NCBI RefSeq assembly: GCF_003149045.1
Contig: NZ_QGDU01000020.1
Span: 1 to 64,000 of the forward strand
DNA from: Fibrobacter sp. UWR4
Lineage (GTDB): Bacteria; Fibrobacterota; Fibrobacteria; Fibrobacterales; Fibrobacteraceae
Length of the DNA: 64,000 bases
Reading direction: 5' to 3'
The position numbers were made by a program, and so were the translations under genes. Positions 49,844 through 58,747 of the stretch are shown in pieces (the first letter of the stretch is position 1; every line of letters begins with the position of its first letter). Below the pieces are notes generated by a model, which saw only the letters and a list, made by a program, of their open reading frames with translations, was not told where the DNA came from and ran no database searches.

Positions 49844-50041
49844 TTATGGCGTGGAATCTTCGTCAGCCTTTTTCTTGCGGGTCCGTTTCCTTGCAGGCTG
49901 AGCACTTCCTCGACCTTGTGCGGACTCGCTAAAGGGAAAAACAAAGCGCCCCCGCAGGACGCAGCCTGGCGCACCGGGATCGCATTCCATATTGCGCTTC
50001 ACGCAAAAAGTTTCACGAAGATTTCTGCATTCATAACTCAT
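49844..50041 (-). CDS. Cys-rich small protein (65 residues)
   Basis: A 65-codon frame that begins MSYECRNLRETFCVKRNMEC and has a fourth Cys in DPGAPGC (pattern C-x7-C-x6-C-x6-C within the first 30 residues). It ends in a basic tail (ARKRTRKKKADE). The regular cysteine spacing and the tail look selected, and a perfect terminator lies just downstream, which supports a real gene. A metal-binding or iron-sulfur role is only a guess. No strong ribosome site is seen. Confidence 0.55.
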   Translation of the reverse strand: MSYECRNLRETFCVKRNMECDPGAPGCVLRGRFVFPFSESAQGRGSAQPARKRTRKKKADEDSTP

Positions 50042-50096
50042 GCTTATAGTATATAATGAAAAATGAAGAAAGAAAAGTGAAAAATGAACAATTAAG

Positions 50097-50275
50097 AGTG
50101 ATTAGTGGTTAGTGGTTAGTGGTTTCGGGAATACTCCATATGAAAATTTAAAGACGAACCCATCCCGAAATCGCAAACGCATGTATCCCGCTGCCCTAAC
50201 CCCTAGCCCCTAAAAACCCCTAGCCCCTAGAACCTAGTCTCTAGCCTCTAAAGTACTTGCATCCTGCTGCACTAG
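50097..50275 (-). repeat. Dispersed non-coding repeat with TAACCAC tracts, copy 2
   Basis: Read on the minus strand it parallels the copy at 10942-11138: CTAGGGG units, TTAGGG then GCGGGAT, GTTTGCGATTTCGGG, TCTTTAAA, ATGGAGTATTC, and (CTAACCA)n ending CACTCTT. It also holds a second partial GGATGCAAGTACTT motif. It fills the gap before malQ. Confidence 0.8.
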
Positions 50276-50302
50276 TCTCAAATTATTTTCTACATTCAAA
50301 CC

Positions 50303-52276
50303 ATGCGTTATGGTGATCTTTCTTATTTCCAGAGCGGCGTAGCCGTTCCTCTTTTCAGTCTTTATAGCCACCAGAGCATTGGCATTGGTGAATATCTTGA
50401 CTTGATTCAGTTTGCTCGCTGGGCTCAGTTCTGCGACTTCAATATTATTCAGCTTTTGCCGGTGAACGATACTGGTGCTGAAGCCAGCCCTTACAGTGCC
50501 CGTAGCGCTTTCGCTCTGAATCCGGTGTTCATTAACATCCAGTCCGTGGACGGTTCTTCCGAATTTGAAGAAGAAATCCAGAAGGGCAAGGATGAATTTG
50601 ACGCCCTGGGAAAGATCGACTATTATAAGATTTCCACCTGGAAACGTTCCATCCTCCGTCGCATTTTCGACAACCGCTATGATTCCCTGAAGAAAAGTAA
50701 GGTTCTTAGCCGTTGGATCGACGAAAACGTCTGGGCAAAGCCTTACTGCGTATACGCAACCCTGAAGGCCCAGAATGGTGAATCCAGCTGGAGAGACTGG
50801 TCTGCCCATCAGGATCCGACCGAAAAGGATATCGAAAAGCTCTGGACCAAAAATCAGAAGGATTGCTTGTTCCAGGCATGGATGCAGTGTGTTGCTGAAA
50901 TGCAGTTCACTACTGCCGTTGCTGAAGTTTCCAAAATGGGTCTTCGCATCAAGGGCGACATTCCTATTCTGATCAATGAAGACAGTGCGGACGTCTGGTC
51001 TGAACGCAAGTTCTTCTCCCTGGATGATCGTGCAGGCGCTCCTCCTGACATGTTCAGCTACAGCGGTCAGAACTGGGGTTTCCCCACTTACCGCTGGGAC
51101 GTTCTGGAGCAGGACAACTTCAACTGGTGGCGTCGTCGTCTGGCACAGGCCAGCAAGTTCTACCACGCATACCGCATCGACCATGTGTTGGGCTTCTTCC
51201 GTATCTGGTCCATTCCTCAGTGCGAAGTCACGGGCATTATGGGACGTTTCAATCCCTGCATTCCTCTGACTCTGGGCGAACTCCAGAACGCCGGCTTCTG
51301 CAAGGAAACTCTGGAATACCTGCGCCGTCCCAACTACTCCATCGAACAGCTCCGCGAATTCCTGGGCGCTGACGCCGACCGCCTTGCTTCCGTATGCTTC
51401 CAGGTGCTGGATGGCCACTGGGATCGCCTGATCCTCAAGCCGGAATACTCCAGCGAAAAGGCAATCCTTTCCATGGATGAGCCTCAGGAAGTAAAGGACA
51501 AGATGCTGAAGGTTTACTGGAACCGCGTATTCATTCCTTCTGGCGACGAAAATACTTACTATCCGTTCTGGTACTGGTACAACCAGCCGGTGCTGTTCAC
51601 TCTGCCGGAAAACGAACAGAAGAAACTTCAGGAAATTCTCAAGGCAAACGAAAACGCCCAGAATGGTCTGTGGGAACAGAATGCAACCAAGCTGCTGTCT
51701 GTTCTTGCCAACGAAACCGACATGCTGGTTTGCGCCGAAGACCTTGGTGCCGTTCCGCCTTGCGTACCTACGGTCCTGAACAAGTTGAATATCCTTGCCC
51801 TCCGTATTGAACGTTGGGCTCGCAACTGGAACGCACCTTATTCTCCCTACTACAATATGGATGAATATCCTCGTCTTTCCGTTTGCGCCACTAGCTGCCA
51901 CGATACCTCTACTCTTCGCGGCCTCTGGAAGGAAGCTGACTTCGACAGAAACCTCTACTGGTCTCATGCTCACCTGCCGGGCAACGCTCCGGAAGAAATT
52001 ACACCCACGGTGGCTCGCACCATCCTGACTCATGTGTTTACTTCCAATAGTTTGTTCTGTATCCTGCCTGCCCAGGATTATTTCGCCCTTTCCGCAAGCC
52101 TTTCCAAGGTGGATCCGGAACAGGAACGCGTGAATATCCCGGGTACCGTAGGTGGTGCAAACTGGTGCTATCGCCTGCCTTGCTCCGTAGACGAACTGCT
52201 GGATTACTCTTCCCTCAGTTCCGACATCCGCAAGCTGGTGGATGTGCGTAAACGCCGCCCCCTGTGGAAATTTTAA
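50303..52276 (+). CDS. malQ: 4-alpha-glucanotransferase (GH77)
   Basis: A 657-residue amylomaltase that rearranges maltodextrins. FSLYSHQSIGIGEYLDL and LLPVNDTGAEASPYSARSAFALNP at the N-terminus are GH77 signatures. The nucleophile Asp293 is in YRIDHVLGFFRIW, the acid/base Glu479 in VCAEDLGAVP, and the third carboxylate in TSCHDTSTLRGLW. The domain layout, with an insert around residues 340-420, fits long bacterial and plant DPE2-type relatives without starch-binding modules. A GH13 gene follows; together with glgE they point to glycogen or maltodextrin cycling. Confidence 0.95.
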   Translation: MRYGDLSYFQSGVAVPLFSLYSHQSIGIGEYLDLIQFARWAQFCDFNIIQLLPVNDTGAEASPYSARSAFALNPVFINIQSVDGSSEFEEEIQKGKDEFDALGKIDYYKISTWKRSILRRIFDNRYDSLKKSKVLSRWIDENVWAKPYCVYATLKAQNGESSWRDWSAHQDPTEKDIEKLWTKNQKDCLFQAWMQCVAEMQFTTAVAEVSKMGLRIKGDIPILINEDSADVWSERKFFSLDDRAGAPPDMFSYSGQNWGFPTYRWDVLEQDNFNWWRRRLAQASKFYHAYRIDHVLGFFRIWSIPQCEVTGIMGRFNPCIPLTLGELQNAGFCKETLEYLRRPNYSIEQLREFLGADADRLASVCFQVLDGHWDRLILKPEYSSEKAILSMDEPQEVKDKMLKVYWNRVFIPSGDENTYYPFWYWYNQPVLFTLPENEQKKLQEILKANENAQNGLWEQNATKLLSVLANETDMLVCAEDLGAVPPCVPTVLNKLNILALRIERWARNWNAPYSPYYNMDEYPRLSVCATSCHDTSTLRGLWKEADFDRNLYWSHAHLPGNAPEEITPTVARTILTHVFTSNSLFCILPAQDYFALSASLSKVDPEQERVNIPGTVGGANWCYRLPCSVDELLDYSSLSSDIRKLVDVRKRRPLWKF

Positions 52277-52300
52277 TTTCACCAAAAGAACGCAGTTGAA

Positions 52301-52501
52301 TAAAGGACTATTTCCTGAGAAACCTTGGAAATAGTCCTTTTATTTTTCCCCCTTTTGTAGCTGATTAAGGACTAAATTCCCTGCAATGGGAGCTGTAGTC
52401 CTTTGGCTGTAGTACTAAAGTGCGGAAATTTTCATACTAGTCCTTGTCGCCCCGAAAAACTAAGGACTAATTTCATCCTTGCAGCCCTTTAGTCCTTTTT
52501 T
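52301..52501 (+). repeat. Serial hairpins sharing AAGGACTA/TAGTCCTT arms
   Basis: Three successive hairpins at 52301-52341 (perfect 15-bp arms), 52365-52403 and 52460-52501 (with a T6 tail) all use AAGGACTA and TAGTCCTT as arms, and a lone TAGTCCTT lies at 52437-52444. The arms can pair with each other in different ways. This fills the 287-base gap between malQ and the GH13 gene. Confidence 0.8.
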
Positions 52502-52563
52502 CTGCAAAAAAATGCTCCTTCTTACTTATATTTAGGGAGAACTTTAAAAAAGCCTGGCCTTTT

Positions 52564-53874
52564 ATGAAATCATTTGCTCCAGCCTGGGTTAAGGACGCCG
52601 TCTTTTACCAGATTTTTCCGGATCGTTTTTGTAAATCCGAGCATTATAAAGCTGCCGGTAAATTCGTGGATTGGAATTCCAAGCCTACTCGTGAAAACAT
52701 GTTTGGGGGAAACCTCCAGGGCATCGAAAGCAAGCTCCCTTACATCAGGAGCCTAGGAGTAAATGCACTTTATTTCTGCCCCATTTTCAAGAGCAATTCA
52801 AATCACCGCTACCACACGGTGGATTACTTCGAAATTGATCCAGTCCTCGGGACGCTTCAGGATTTCGACCGTCTGGTCCGTAAGGCACACAAGCTTGGCC
52901 TCCGGATTATTCTGGATGGTGTATTCAATCATTCTTCCCGCGGTTTCTTCCAGTTCAATAGCCTTTTGGAGCTGGGAAAGAATTCTCCTTACGTCGATTG
53001 GTTCCACATCAGGAAGTGGCCCCTGAACGCCTACTCCAAAAAGGCCAATTATGAATGCTGGTGGAACTTTCCCGCCTTGCCCAAGTTCAATACCGACAAT
53101 CCGGAGGTCCGCGAATATCTCATGAGTGTGGCGGAATTCTGGATGAAACGAGGCATCGATGGCTGGCGCCTGGATGTTCCCAACGAAATTGACGATGACA
53201 GTTTCTGGCAGGAATTCCGCCGCCGGATGAAATCCATCAATCCCCAGGCCTACATCGTGGGGGAAATCTGGGATGAGCCATCCCGCTGGCTGATGGGGGA
53301 CCAGTTTGACGGCGTCATGAACTACATGTTCCGTAAGGCGACCTTGGCGTACCTTTTTGACGAAAATCCCATTTCTACGGAAGAATATTGTAGCCGCCTG
53401 AAGGCTGCCTTCCCCCAGTTCCGTTACAGTGCCATGGGACAAAAGCCCGCTGGCGACATTCCGATGAACCTGCTGGGAAGTCACGATACCACTCGCCTGC
53501 AGAACTTGCCTTGCTCCGACGAAGCCCGCGTTCGCCTGGCCTTGGCCTTGCTTTTCTTTATGCCGGGCGCTCCCTGTATATATTATGGTGACGAATTAGG
53601 CTTGCAGGGCGGTAAGGACCCTGATAACCGCCGTACCATTCCGTGGGAAAACCTGAAAGAGCTGAAAAAATCCCCGATTTTTGACTGGATTCGGGAACTT
53701 GTTCGCCTGCGTCAGGACAATTTGGCTCTTCGACAAGGATCTTTTGCCGTGGGTTCTAGCGTTTCTGGATTTTTTATTGAACGTAGTGATGGTGAAAACA
53801 CCCTAAAACTGGATGTGTATTGGTCACCCGATTCGAAAAACCCGCCGGTTTTTGCTATCTTTGCGCCCAACTAA
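52564..53874 (+). CDS. GH13 alpha-glucosidase/neopullulanase-like enzyme
   Basis: A 436-residue cytoplasmic glycoside hydrolase without a signal peptide, of the cyclomaltodextrinase/neopullulanase-like GH13 type. Catalytic residues: nucleophile Asp204 in GWRLDVPNE, acid/base Glu234 in VGEIWDE, and Asp308 in LGSHDTTR; DGVFNHSSRG carries the conserved region I. The N-terminal CBM34 domain common in GH13_20 is absent, so the protein starts almost directly with the barrel, and the C-terminal beta domain is short. Likely hydrolyses maltodextrins next to malQ. Confidence 0.9.
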   Translation: MKSFAPAWVKDAVFYQIFPDRFCKSEHYKAAGKFVDWNSKPTRENMFGGNLQGIESKLPYIRSLGVNALYFCPIFKSNSNHRYHTVDYFEIDPVLGTLQDFDRLVRKAHKLGLRIILDGVFNHSSRGFFQFNSLLELGKNSPYVDWFHIRKWPLNAYSKKANYECWWNFPALPKFNTDNPEVREYLMSVAEFWMKRGIDGWRLDVPNEIDDDSFWQEFRRRMKSINPQAYIVGEIWDEPSRWLMGDQFDGVMNYMFRKATLAYLFDENPISTEEYCSRLKAAFPQFRYSAMGQKPAGDIPMNLLGSHDTTRLQNLPCSDEARVRLALALLFFMPGAPCIYYGDELGLQGGKDPDNRRTIPWENLKELKKSPIFDWIRELVRLRQDNLALRQGSFAVGSSVSGFFIERSDGENTLKLDVYWSPDSKNPPVFAIFAPN

Positions 53875-53904
53875 TGTGTATAATGCCTTATTAAGGGATT
53901 ACAA

Positions 53905-56562
53905 ATGAAAAAAAATACATTTGGCATGCGAGAAATTGTCATTCTCCTCGTAATTGCTATTTCCGCCTGGTCTGTATGGCCGTCTATTCAGATTCACACT
54001 CTCAAGGGTGAAGAACAGAAAGCCTTCGTCAAGGAAAATCCGAAGATTGCTTCTAGGTCTATCAATTTCGGTTTGGACCTTGCAGGTGGTACCAGCATTA
54101 CCCTGGAAATTGATAAGTCCGGCCTCAAGGAAAACGAAGACATCAAGGATATCCGCGAACAGTCTTTGGAAATCATCCGTAACCGTGTTGACCAGTATGG
54201 TCTTTCTGAACCGCAGATTTCTCCCAGCGGTGATGACCGAATCCTGGTTGAACTGGCAGGTGTGGATGACTCCACTGCTAAGGCTCTCGTGGGTTCTACC
54301 GCAAAACTCGAATTTAAGATTCTGGCAGAAGCAGAGCGCTTCCCCCAGGTTGTTGGCGTCATCGACCAGTACCTGACCCGCCAGACTAAGGATATCGCTG
54401 CTGACGCTGCTCCGGCTGCAGATTCTGCAAAGGCTGCCGACTCCACTGTCGCTGCCGCTCCCGCTGCTGATACCGCTAAGGCTCTCTCTGACGAAGAACT
54501 TCTCGGTGGTGCAACTCAGACTGCTGAAGCTGCTCCCGCTAAGGATTCCGCAGCTCCCGCTGCCGAAGCTAAGGCCGAACCGGCAAGCGAAGTCGGCGTT
54601 GCTCTGTCCTCCTACTTCGTCGCTTTCTACAACGGTGGTTTCATCGCTGAAGAAAACATCGAAAAGGTCAAGAAACTCCTGGAAACCGACGGTGTCAAGA
54701 AGCTGATCCCCCGTGACGTTCAGTTCGCTTTCGGTAGCGGTCTGGAACCCATGGAACGTGGCTCCAAGCTCAAGGCAAAGCGTCTGTACCTCCTGAAGAA
54801 GCGTGCAGAAATGGGCGGTGAAGACATCGTTGACGCTCAGCCTCGCCGTATGTCCGATGGTATGAATGCTGGTGAAGTTGGTGTTAGCCTGAAGTTCGGT
54901 GGTATCGGTCCTAAGAAGTTCTCTGCAGTGACCGCCGCTAACGTCAAGAAGCAGATGGCTATCGTTCTTGACAACCAGGTCATTTCCGCTCCCCGCATTA
55001 ACGAACGTATCCCCAACGGTGAAGCCCAGATTACCGGTCTTGATGACTTGGCTGAAGCAAACCGTCTGGCAGTCGTGCTCCGTGCAGGTGCTCTGAAGGC
55101 TCCCATGAACATCATCGAATCTCGTAGCGTTGGTGCTACCCTCGGTGAAGAAAACATTGTCCAGGGCTTCGGTTCCGGTGCAATCGGCCTTCTCCTCTGC
55201 CTTGTGTTCATGGTCGCTTACTACCGCCTCGGTGGCTTCATTGCTAGCCTCGGTATGATCATCAACACCTTGGTCACTGCCGCTGTCATGTCCGTGTTCG
55301 GCGCAACCTTGACTCTCCCTGGTATCGCAGGTTTCATCCTGGTGCTGGGTATGTCTCTCGACGCAAACGTCATTATTTACGAACGCATCCGTGAAGAACT
55401 GAAGGGCGGTCTTACTGCCCGTGCAGCTGTGGCTAAGGGTTATGAACGTGCATTCAGCGCAATCTTCGACTCTAACTTGACCACCGTTCTTACCGCACTT
55501 ATTTTGTACAAGATTGGTACCGGTTCCGTGAAGGGTTTCGGTCTCACCTTGATGATCGGTATTATCACTTCTCTCTTCTGCGCTCTTACTGTTACTCGTG
55601 CAGTGTTCGACTGGAAGCTTGCTAAGCAGGATGCAACCACCCTTTCTATCGGTGGTGGCTTCAAGGCACTCAACAATGCAAACCTCGCAATCGTTCCCAA
55701 CCGCAAGAAGTTTGGTCTTCTGTCCCTCATCCTGATCGTTGCAAGCATTGGCTCCATTGCGGTCAAGGGCTTCGACTTCAGCATTGACTTCACTGGTGGT
55801 CAGGTTTACACTGTCCAGTATCAGGACGAAGCCAAGCATGAAGCTGACCTGAACAAGGCTCTTGCTGATGCTGGTATTGCTGGCGCTAAGGTTCGCTCTC
55901 TGGGTGGTACCTCCGCTAACTCCTACCAGATCAGCATGAAGGCTTCTGATGACGCTCAGTTTGAAGTCACCATGAAGAACGCATTTGAAAAGGCTAACCA
56001 GCAGGTTGAAATCGTCGCTAAGGACAGCGTTGGTCCTACCATCGGTAAGGAACTTCGTAACGACGCTATCCTTGCTATCATCCTGGCTTGGATCGCCATC
56101 GGTCTCTATGTCTGGTTCCGATTCGGTAAGCTCGGTCTTGGTTTTGGTATCGGTGCTGTTGTGGGCCTTGTCCATGACTCCATCATTACCTTGGGCTTCA
56201 TCTCCATCTGCGGTCTCTCCTTCGATGGTGCTCTGATTGCTTCCCTCCTGACCATGATCGGTTACTCTGTTAACGATACCATCGTGGTGTTCGACCGCGT
56301 TCGTGAAAACGCCGCTCTCCATGGTACTGTGGGCTTCGACAAGACTCTGAACGCATCTATCAACCAGTGCTTCAGTCGTACCGTGATTACCTCTCTTACC
56401 ACCTTGTTCGTCTGCTTGGTCCTGTCCGTTATGGGCGGTTCTTCCATCCGCGACTTCGGTATGGTGATGGTATTCGGTGTCCTGATTGGTACCTACTCCT
56501 CCGTATGCGTCTGCTCTCCCTTCGTGCTGTGGTATTCCAAGCATTTCAAGGGTGGCGTATAA
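53905..56562 (+). CDS. secDF: Fused SecD-SecF protein translocase subunit
   Basis: An 885-residue inner-membrane protein with SecD (about 1-570) and SecF (about 600-885) in one chain; it uses proton motive force to aid protein export. SecD shows FGLDLAGGTS, the D4-like DRILVELAGV and LGMSLDANVIIYERIREEL. SecF shows IDFTGGQVYTV and MIGYSVNDTIVVFDRVRENAAL. The large periplasmic head contains an Ala/Pro-rich stretch (about residues 165-230, with AAPAADSAK-type repeats) that is not part of the usual fold. TATAAT lies 20 bases before the ATG, so it may have its own promoter. Confidence 0.96.
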   Translation: MKKNTFGMREIVILLVIAISAWSVWPSIQIHTLKGEEQKAFVKENPKIASRSINFGLDLAGGTSITLEIDKSGLKENEDIKDIREQSLEIIRNRVDQYGLSEPQISPSGDDRILVELAGVDDSTAKALVGSTAKLEFKILAEAERFPQVVGVIDQYLTRQTKDIAADAAPAADSAKAADSTVAAAPAADTAKALSDEELLGGATQTAEAAPAKDSAAPAAEAKAEPASEVGVALSSYFVAFYNGGFIAEENIEKVKKLLETDGVKKLIPRDVQFAFGSGLEPMERGSKLKAKRLYLLKKRAEMGGEDIVDAQPRRMSDGMNAGEVGVSLKFGGIGPKKFSAVTAANVKKQMAIVLDNQVISAPRINERIPNGEAQITGLDDLAEANRLAVVLRAGALKAPMNIIESRSVGATLGEENIVQGFGSGAIGLLLCLVFMVAYYRLGGFIASLGMIINTLVTAAVMSVFGATLTLPGIAGFILVLGMSLDANVIIYERIREELKGGLTARAAVAKGYERAFSAIFDSNLTTVLTALILYKIGTGSVKGFGLTLMIGIITSLFCALTVTRAVFDWKLAKQDATTLSIGGGFKALNNANLAIVPNRKKFGLLSLILIVASIGSIAVKGFDFSIDFTGGQVYTVQYQDEAKHEADLNKALADAGIAGAKVRSLGGTSANSYQISMKASDDAQFEVTMKNAFEKANQQVEIVAKDSVGPTIGKELRNDAILAIILAWIAIGLYVWFRFGKLGLGFGIGAVVGLVHDSIITLGFISICGLSFDGALIASLLTMIGYSVNDTIVVFDRVRENAALHGTVGFDKTLNASINQCFSRTVITSLTTLFVCLVLSVMGGSSIRDFGMVMVFGVLIGTYSSVCVCSPFVLWYSKHFKGGV

Positions 56563-56590
56563 TTCGCTACAGCTGGTAAAAAACTGAAAT

Positions 56591-56629
56591 AAAAAAGCTC
56601 GGGATATGGTCCCGGGCTTTTTATTTTTT
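56591..56629 (+). terminator. Terminator of secDF
   Basis: Stem AAAAAAGCTCGGGA/TCCCGGGCTTTTT with one G-T pair and a long T tail. Confidence 0.9.
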
Positions 56630-56661
56630 CTAAATTTGGGGCGTTCGATCAAGGGGGCTCT

Positions 56662-57597
56662 ATGCTCAAGAAGTACTACAAAATCGAATCAGGGCGCCTC
56701 GCTAGTGCCCCGAACGAAGAAGTTGCCGACATCGTTATGATGGGTTCTCTTAGCCAGGAACAGCGAAGCGTGCTGGTTAAGGAATACGAAATCACTGAGC
56801 ATACCATTGCGTCTGCATTCGACTCCGATGAACTTTCCCGTATAGAATACGACGATGACTTTACCACCATCGTGTTTAAAAAGCCTACGAACTATTCTGC
56901 GGCCGCTAATTTCCAGTTCCGTGTAGAATCCTTCGGCATCTTCATTTTCAAGGACTGGGTGCTCCTCCTGACGGACTCCGACATTCCGGTCATGGACGAA
57001 AAGCGCTTTTCCAAGATTGACAGCCTGAATACCTTCGTGCTGAAGGTCTTGAGCTACGCCATTTACCACTTCAATGAACACTTGAAGATCATCAACCGCA
57101 TTAACGACGAACTGGAACAGAAGCTCCGTACGGCTATGGAAAACAAGTACCTGCTTTCCATGTTCAGCTTGAACAAGGGCTTGATCTACTACGTGAGTGC
57201 ATTGAACAGTAACGATACTTTGCTGCGCAAGCTTCAGCTGGGCCGCAGTCTGAACTGGACCGAAGCCGAACGTGAACTGCTGGAAGATATCCAGATTGAA
57301 AACGGACAGAGCCTCCAGCAGGCAAACATTTACGCAAACATTTTGACGTCCATGATGGATGCTCGTGCAAGTGTCATCAGCAACAACGTGAATACGCTGA
57401 TGAAAAACTTGACCATCGTGACCATTTCCATTTCCCTTCCGACGTTCTTCGCAAGCTTGTTCGGTATGAACGTGCGTCTGCCCTTCGGTATGAACGGTGA
57501 TGCCACTGGCGGTAGCGAACTGGCTTTCTGGGGAATTATCGCAGTCTGCTTCCTCTCCGTGCTGGTCTTCATGGCCATCTGGACACGAAAGAAATAA
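56662..57597 (+). CDS. corA: CorA-type magnesium transporter
   Basis: A 311-residue CorA/Mrs2 family channel. The long cytoplasmic helical part (about 1-245) is followed by two membrane helices with the selectivity motif GMN at 268-270 (LFGMNVRLPF) in the loop and a basic end WTRKK. The periplasmic loop is longer than the YGMNF-type loop and includes a second GMN. Mg, Co or Ni transport is expected; Zn efflux-type relatives are possible. Confidence 0.92.
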   Translation: MLKKYYKIESGRLASAPNEEVADIVMMGSLSQEQRSVLVKEYEITEHTIASAFDSDELSRIEYDDDFTTIVFKKPTNYSAAANFQFRVESFGIFIFKDWVLLLTDSDIPVMDEKRFSKIDSLNTFVLKVLSYAIYHFNEHLKIINRINDELEQKLRTAMENKYLLSMFSLNKGLIYYVSALNSNDTLLRKLQLGRSLNWTEAERELLEDIQIENGQSLQQANIYANILTSMMDARASVISNNVNTLMKNLTIVTISISLPTFFASLFGMNVRLPFGMNGDATGGSELAFWGIIAVCFLSVLVFMAIWTRKK

Positions 57598-57659
57598 CTG
57601 CAGGAATCAGTCCTACACATTTGAGGAGACGCTTCAGCGTCCCTCAAACAAAAAAAGAA

Positions 57660-57694
57660 GGCAGCCGCGAAGTGTGGCTGCCGTATATTTTTTT
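57660..57694. terminator. Terminator between corA and the polyprenyl synthase gene
   Basis: Perfect GGCAGCC/GGCTGCC stem with T-rich flanks on both strands; a second hairpin (GACGC/GCGTC with GAGG/CCTC) lies at 57622-57645. Confidence 0.8.
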
Positions 57695-57735
57695 AGGGGG
57701 AGTTCGAGGGGGACGGTAGTCCCCGTTCGAGGCAT
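57691..57735 (-). repeat. GC-rich dispersed repeat, inverted copy
   Basis: Read on the minus strand: GGGGACTACCGTCCCC followed by CTCGAACTCCCCCT, the same layout as the third unit near 5160-5200. Confidence 0.6.
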
Positions 57736-58745
57736 TAGTTTCCGCGATTGCTCATGGAGCCTATCATCTCCACAATTTGGTCGGTAAAGTCCCCATTAGG
57801 AAGCGTCTGGGCGATTTCCAGGGCCTTTTCCAGATGGTCCTGAGCGCAAGTCTTTGCCTTCTTAAAAGCGTCCTTAGCGTTCAGACATTCCAGAATCTTT
57901 TCGGGAACACCTGCTTCGGAAGCCTTGGCGATGTAACCTTCCATCTGGGCACGTTCGTCGGCGGTGCAGCTGTCGAAGTAATACAGCAGCGGGAGGGTAA
58001 TCAACCCGTTGGACAGATCCGTGAACTTTGCCTTGTCCAGATTCTGGCTGCCAAAACCATAGTCCAGCAAGTCGTCCACAATCTGGAATGCAATGCCGAA
58101 ATGAGCTCCCATCTGGGCGCAGCGGGAGGCCACTTCCTTGTCGTAGCCTGCCAGGATACCTCCGATTTTGGCTGCGGCTTCAATAAGGGCTGCAGTCTTG
58201 CCGTCGATAATCTTGTCGTACATTTCAAAAGACAAGCTCATGTCGCCGGAGTGGTCCAATTCAAGAATTTCTCCCGCAATCAGTTTGTCTGCTGCGTTGG
58301 AAAGTTCCTGCGGGATATCTCGGGATTCTTCGTCGATCACGCAACGCATGGCCTGGGACAGCACGTAGTCACCAATAAGAACTGCAACCTGGGTGCCCCA
58401 TTCCTTATGGGCGGTCTTCTTGCCGCGGCGGATTTCAGTACCGTCGATGATATCGTCGTGCACAAGGCTTGCCAAGTGCAGCAATTCAACGCCTGCGCAG
58501 GCGTGTGCCACGCGGCTTGCGTCGGGCTTTACGGCGCCACTTTGGGCAATCAGACACAGAAGGGTTGAGCGAATGCGCTTGCCCTTGCGCTGAAACAGGG
58601 ATTCCAGTCGTTCGCCAATTCCGGAAGGAGCGTTTTTCGCTACGTCGAAAATGACGTTTTCGGTGAGCGTAAGGGTGTCCTGGACCAGCTCTCTCGCCTG
58701 GGAAAGAACTGTCTGGAAATCTGCCTTTGCGTTACTAGAAATCAT
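57735..58745 (-). CDS. ispB: Polyprenyl diphosphate synthase (long-chain trans-prenyltransferase)
   Basis: A 336-residue prenyltransferase that builds the side chain of quinones or another long isoprenoid. First Asp-rich motif DDIID at 97-101 (LVHDDIIDGTEIRRGK), second motif VDDLLDYG near residue 226, KGKRIRS at the N-terminus and GDYVLSQA in the middle. The residues before the first motif are small or hydrophobic rather than aromatic, which fits a long-chain product. The ispB label is by similarity class, since the product length cannot be read from sequence. gyrB lies two bases upstream on the same strand. Confidence 0.9.
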   Translation of the reverse strand: MISSNAKADFQTVLSQARELVQDTLTLTENVIFDVAKNAPSGIGERLESLFQRKGKRIRSTLLCLIAQSGAVKPDASRVAHACAGVELLHLASLVHDDIIDGTEIRRGKKTAHKEWGTQVAVLIGDYVLSQAMRCVIDEESRDIPQELSNAADKLIAGEILELDHSGDMSLSFEMYDKIIDGKTAALIEAAAKIGGILAGYDKEVASRCAQMGAHFGIAFQIVDDLLDYGFGSQNLDKAKFTDLSNGLITLPLLYYFDSCTADERAQMEGYIAKASEAGVPEKILECLNAKDAFKKAKTCAQDHLEKALEIAQTLPNGDFTDQIVEMIGSMSNRGN

Positions 58746-58747
58746 AA

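Noticed and set aside
50234-52285. 683-codon open frame antisense to malQ
   Set aside because: Shadow of malQ; the sense frame contains the GH77 catalytic residues.
53899-56652. 917-codon open frame antisense to secDF
   Set aside because: Shadow of secDF with low-complexity Asp/Glu/Thr composition; the sense strand has all SecD and SecF motifs.
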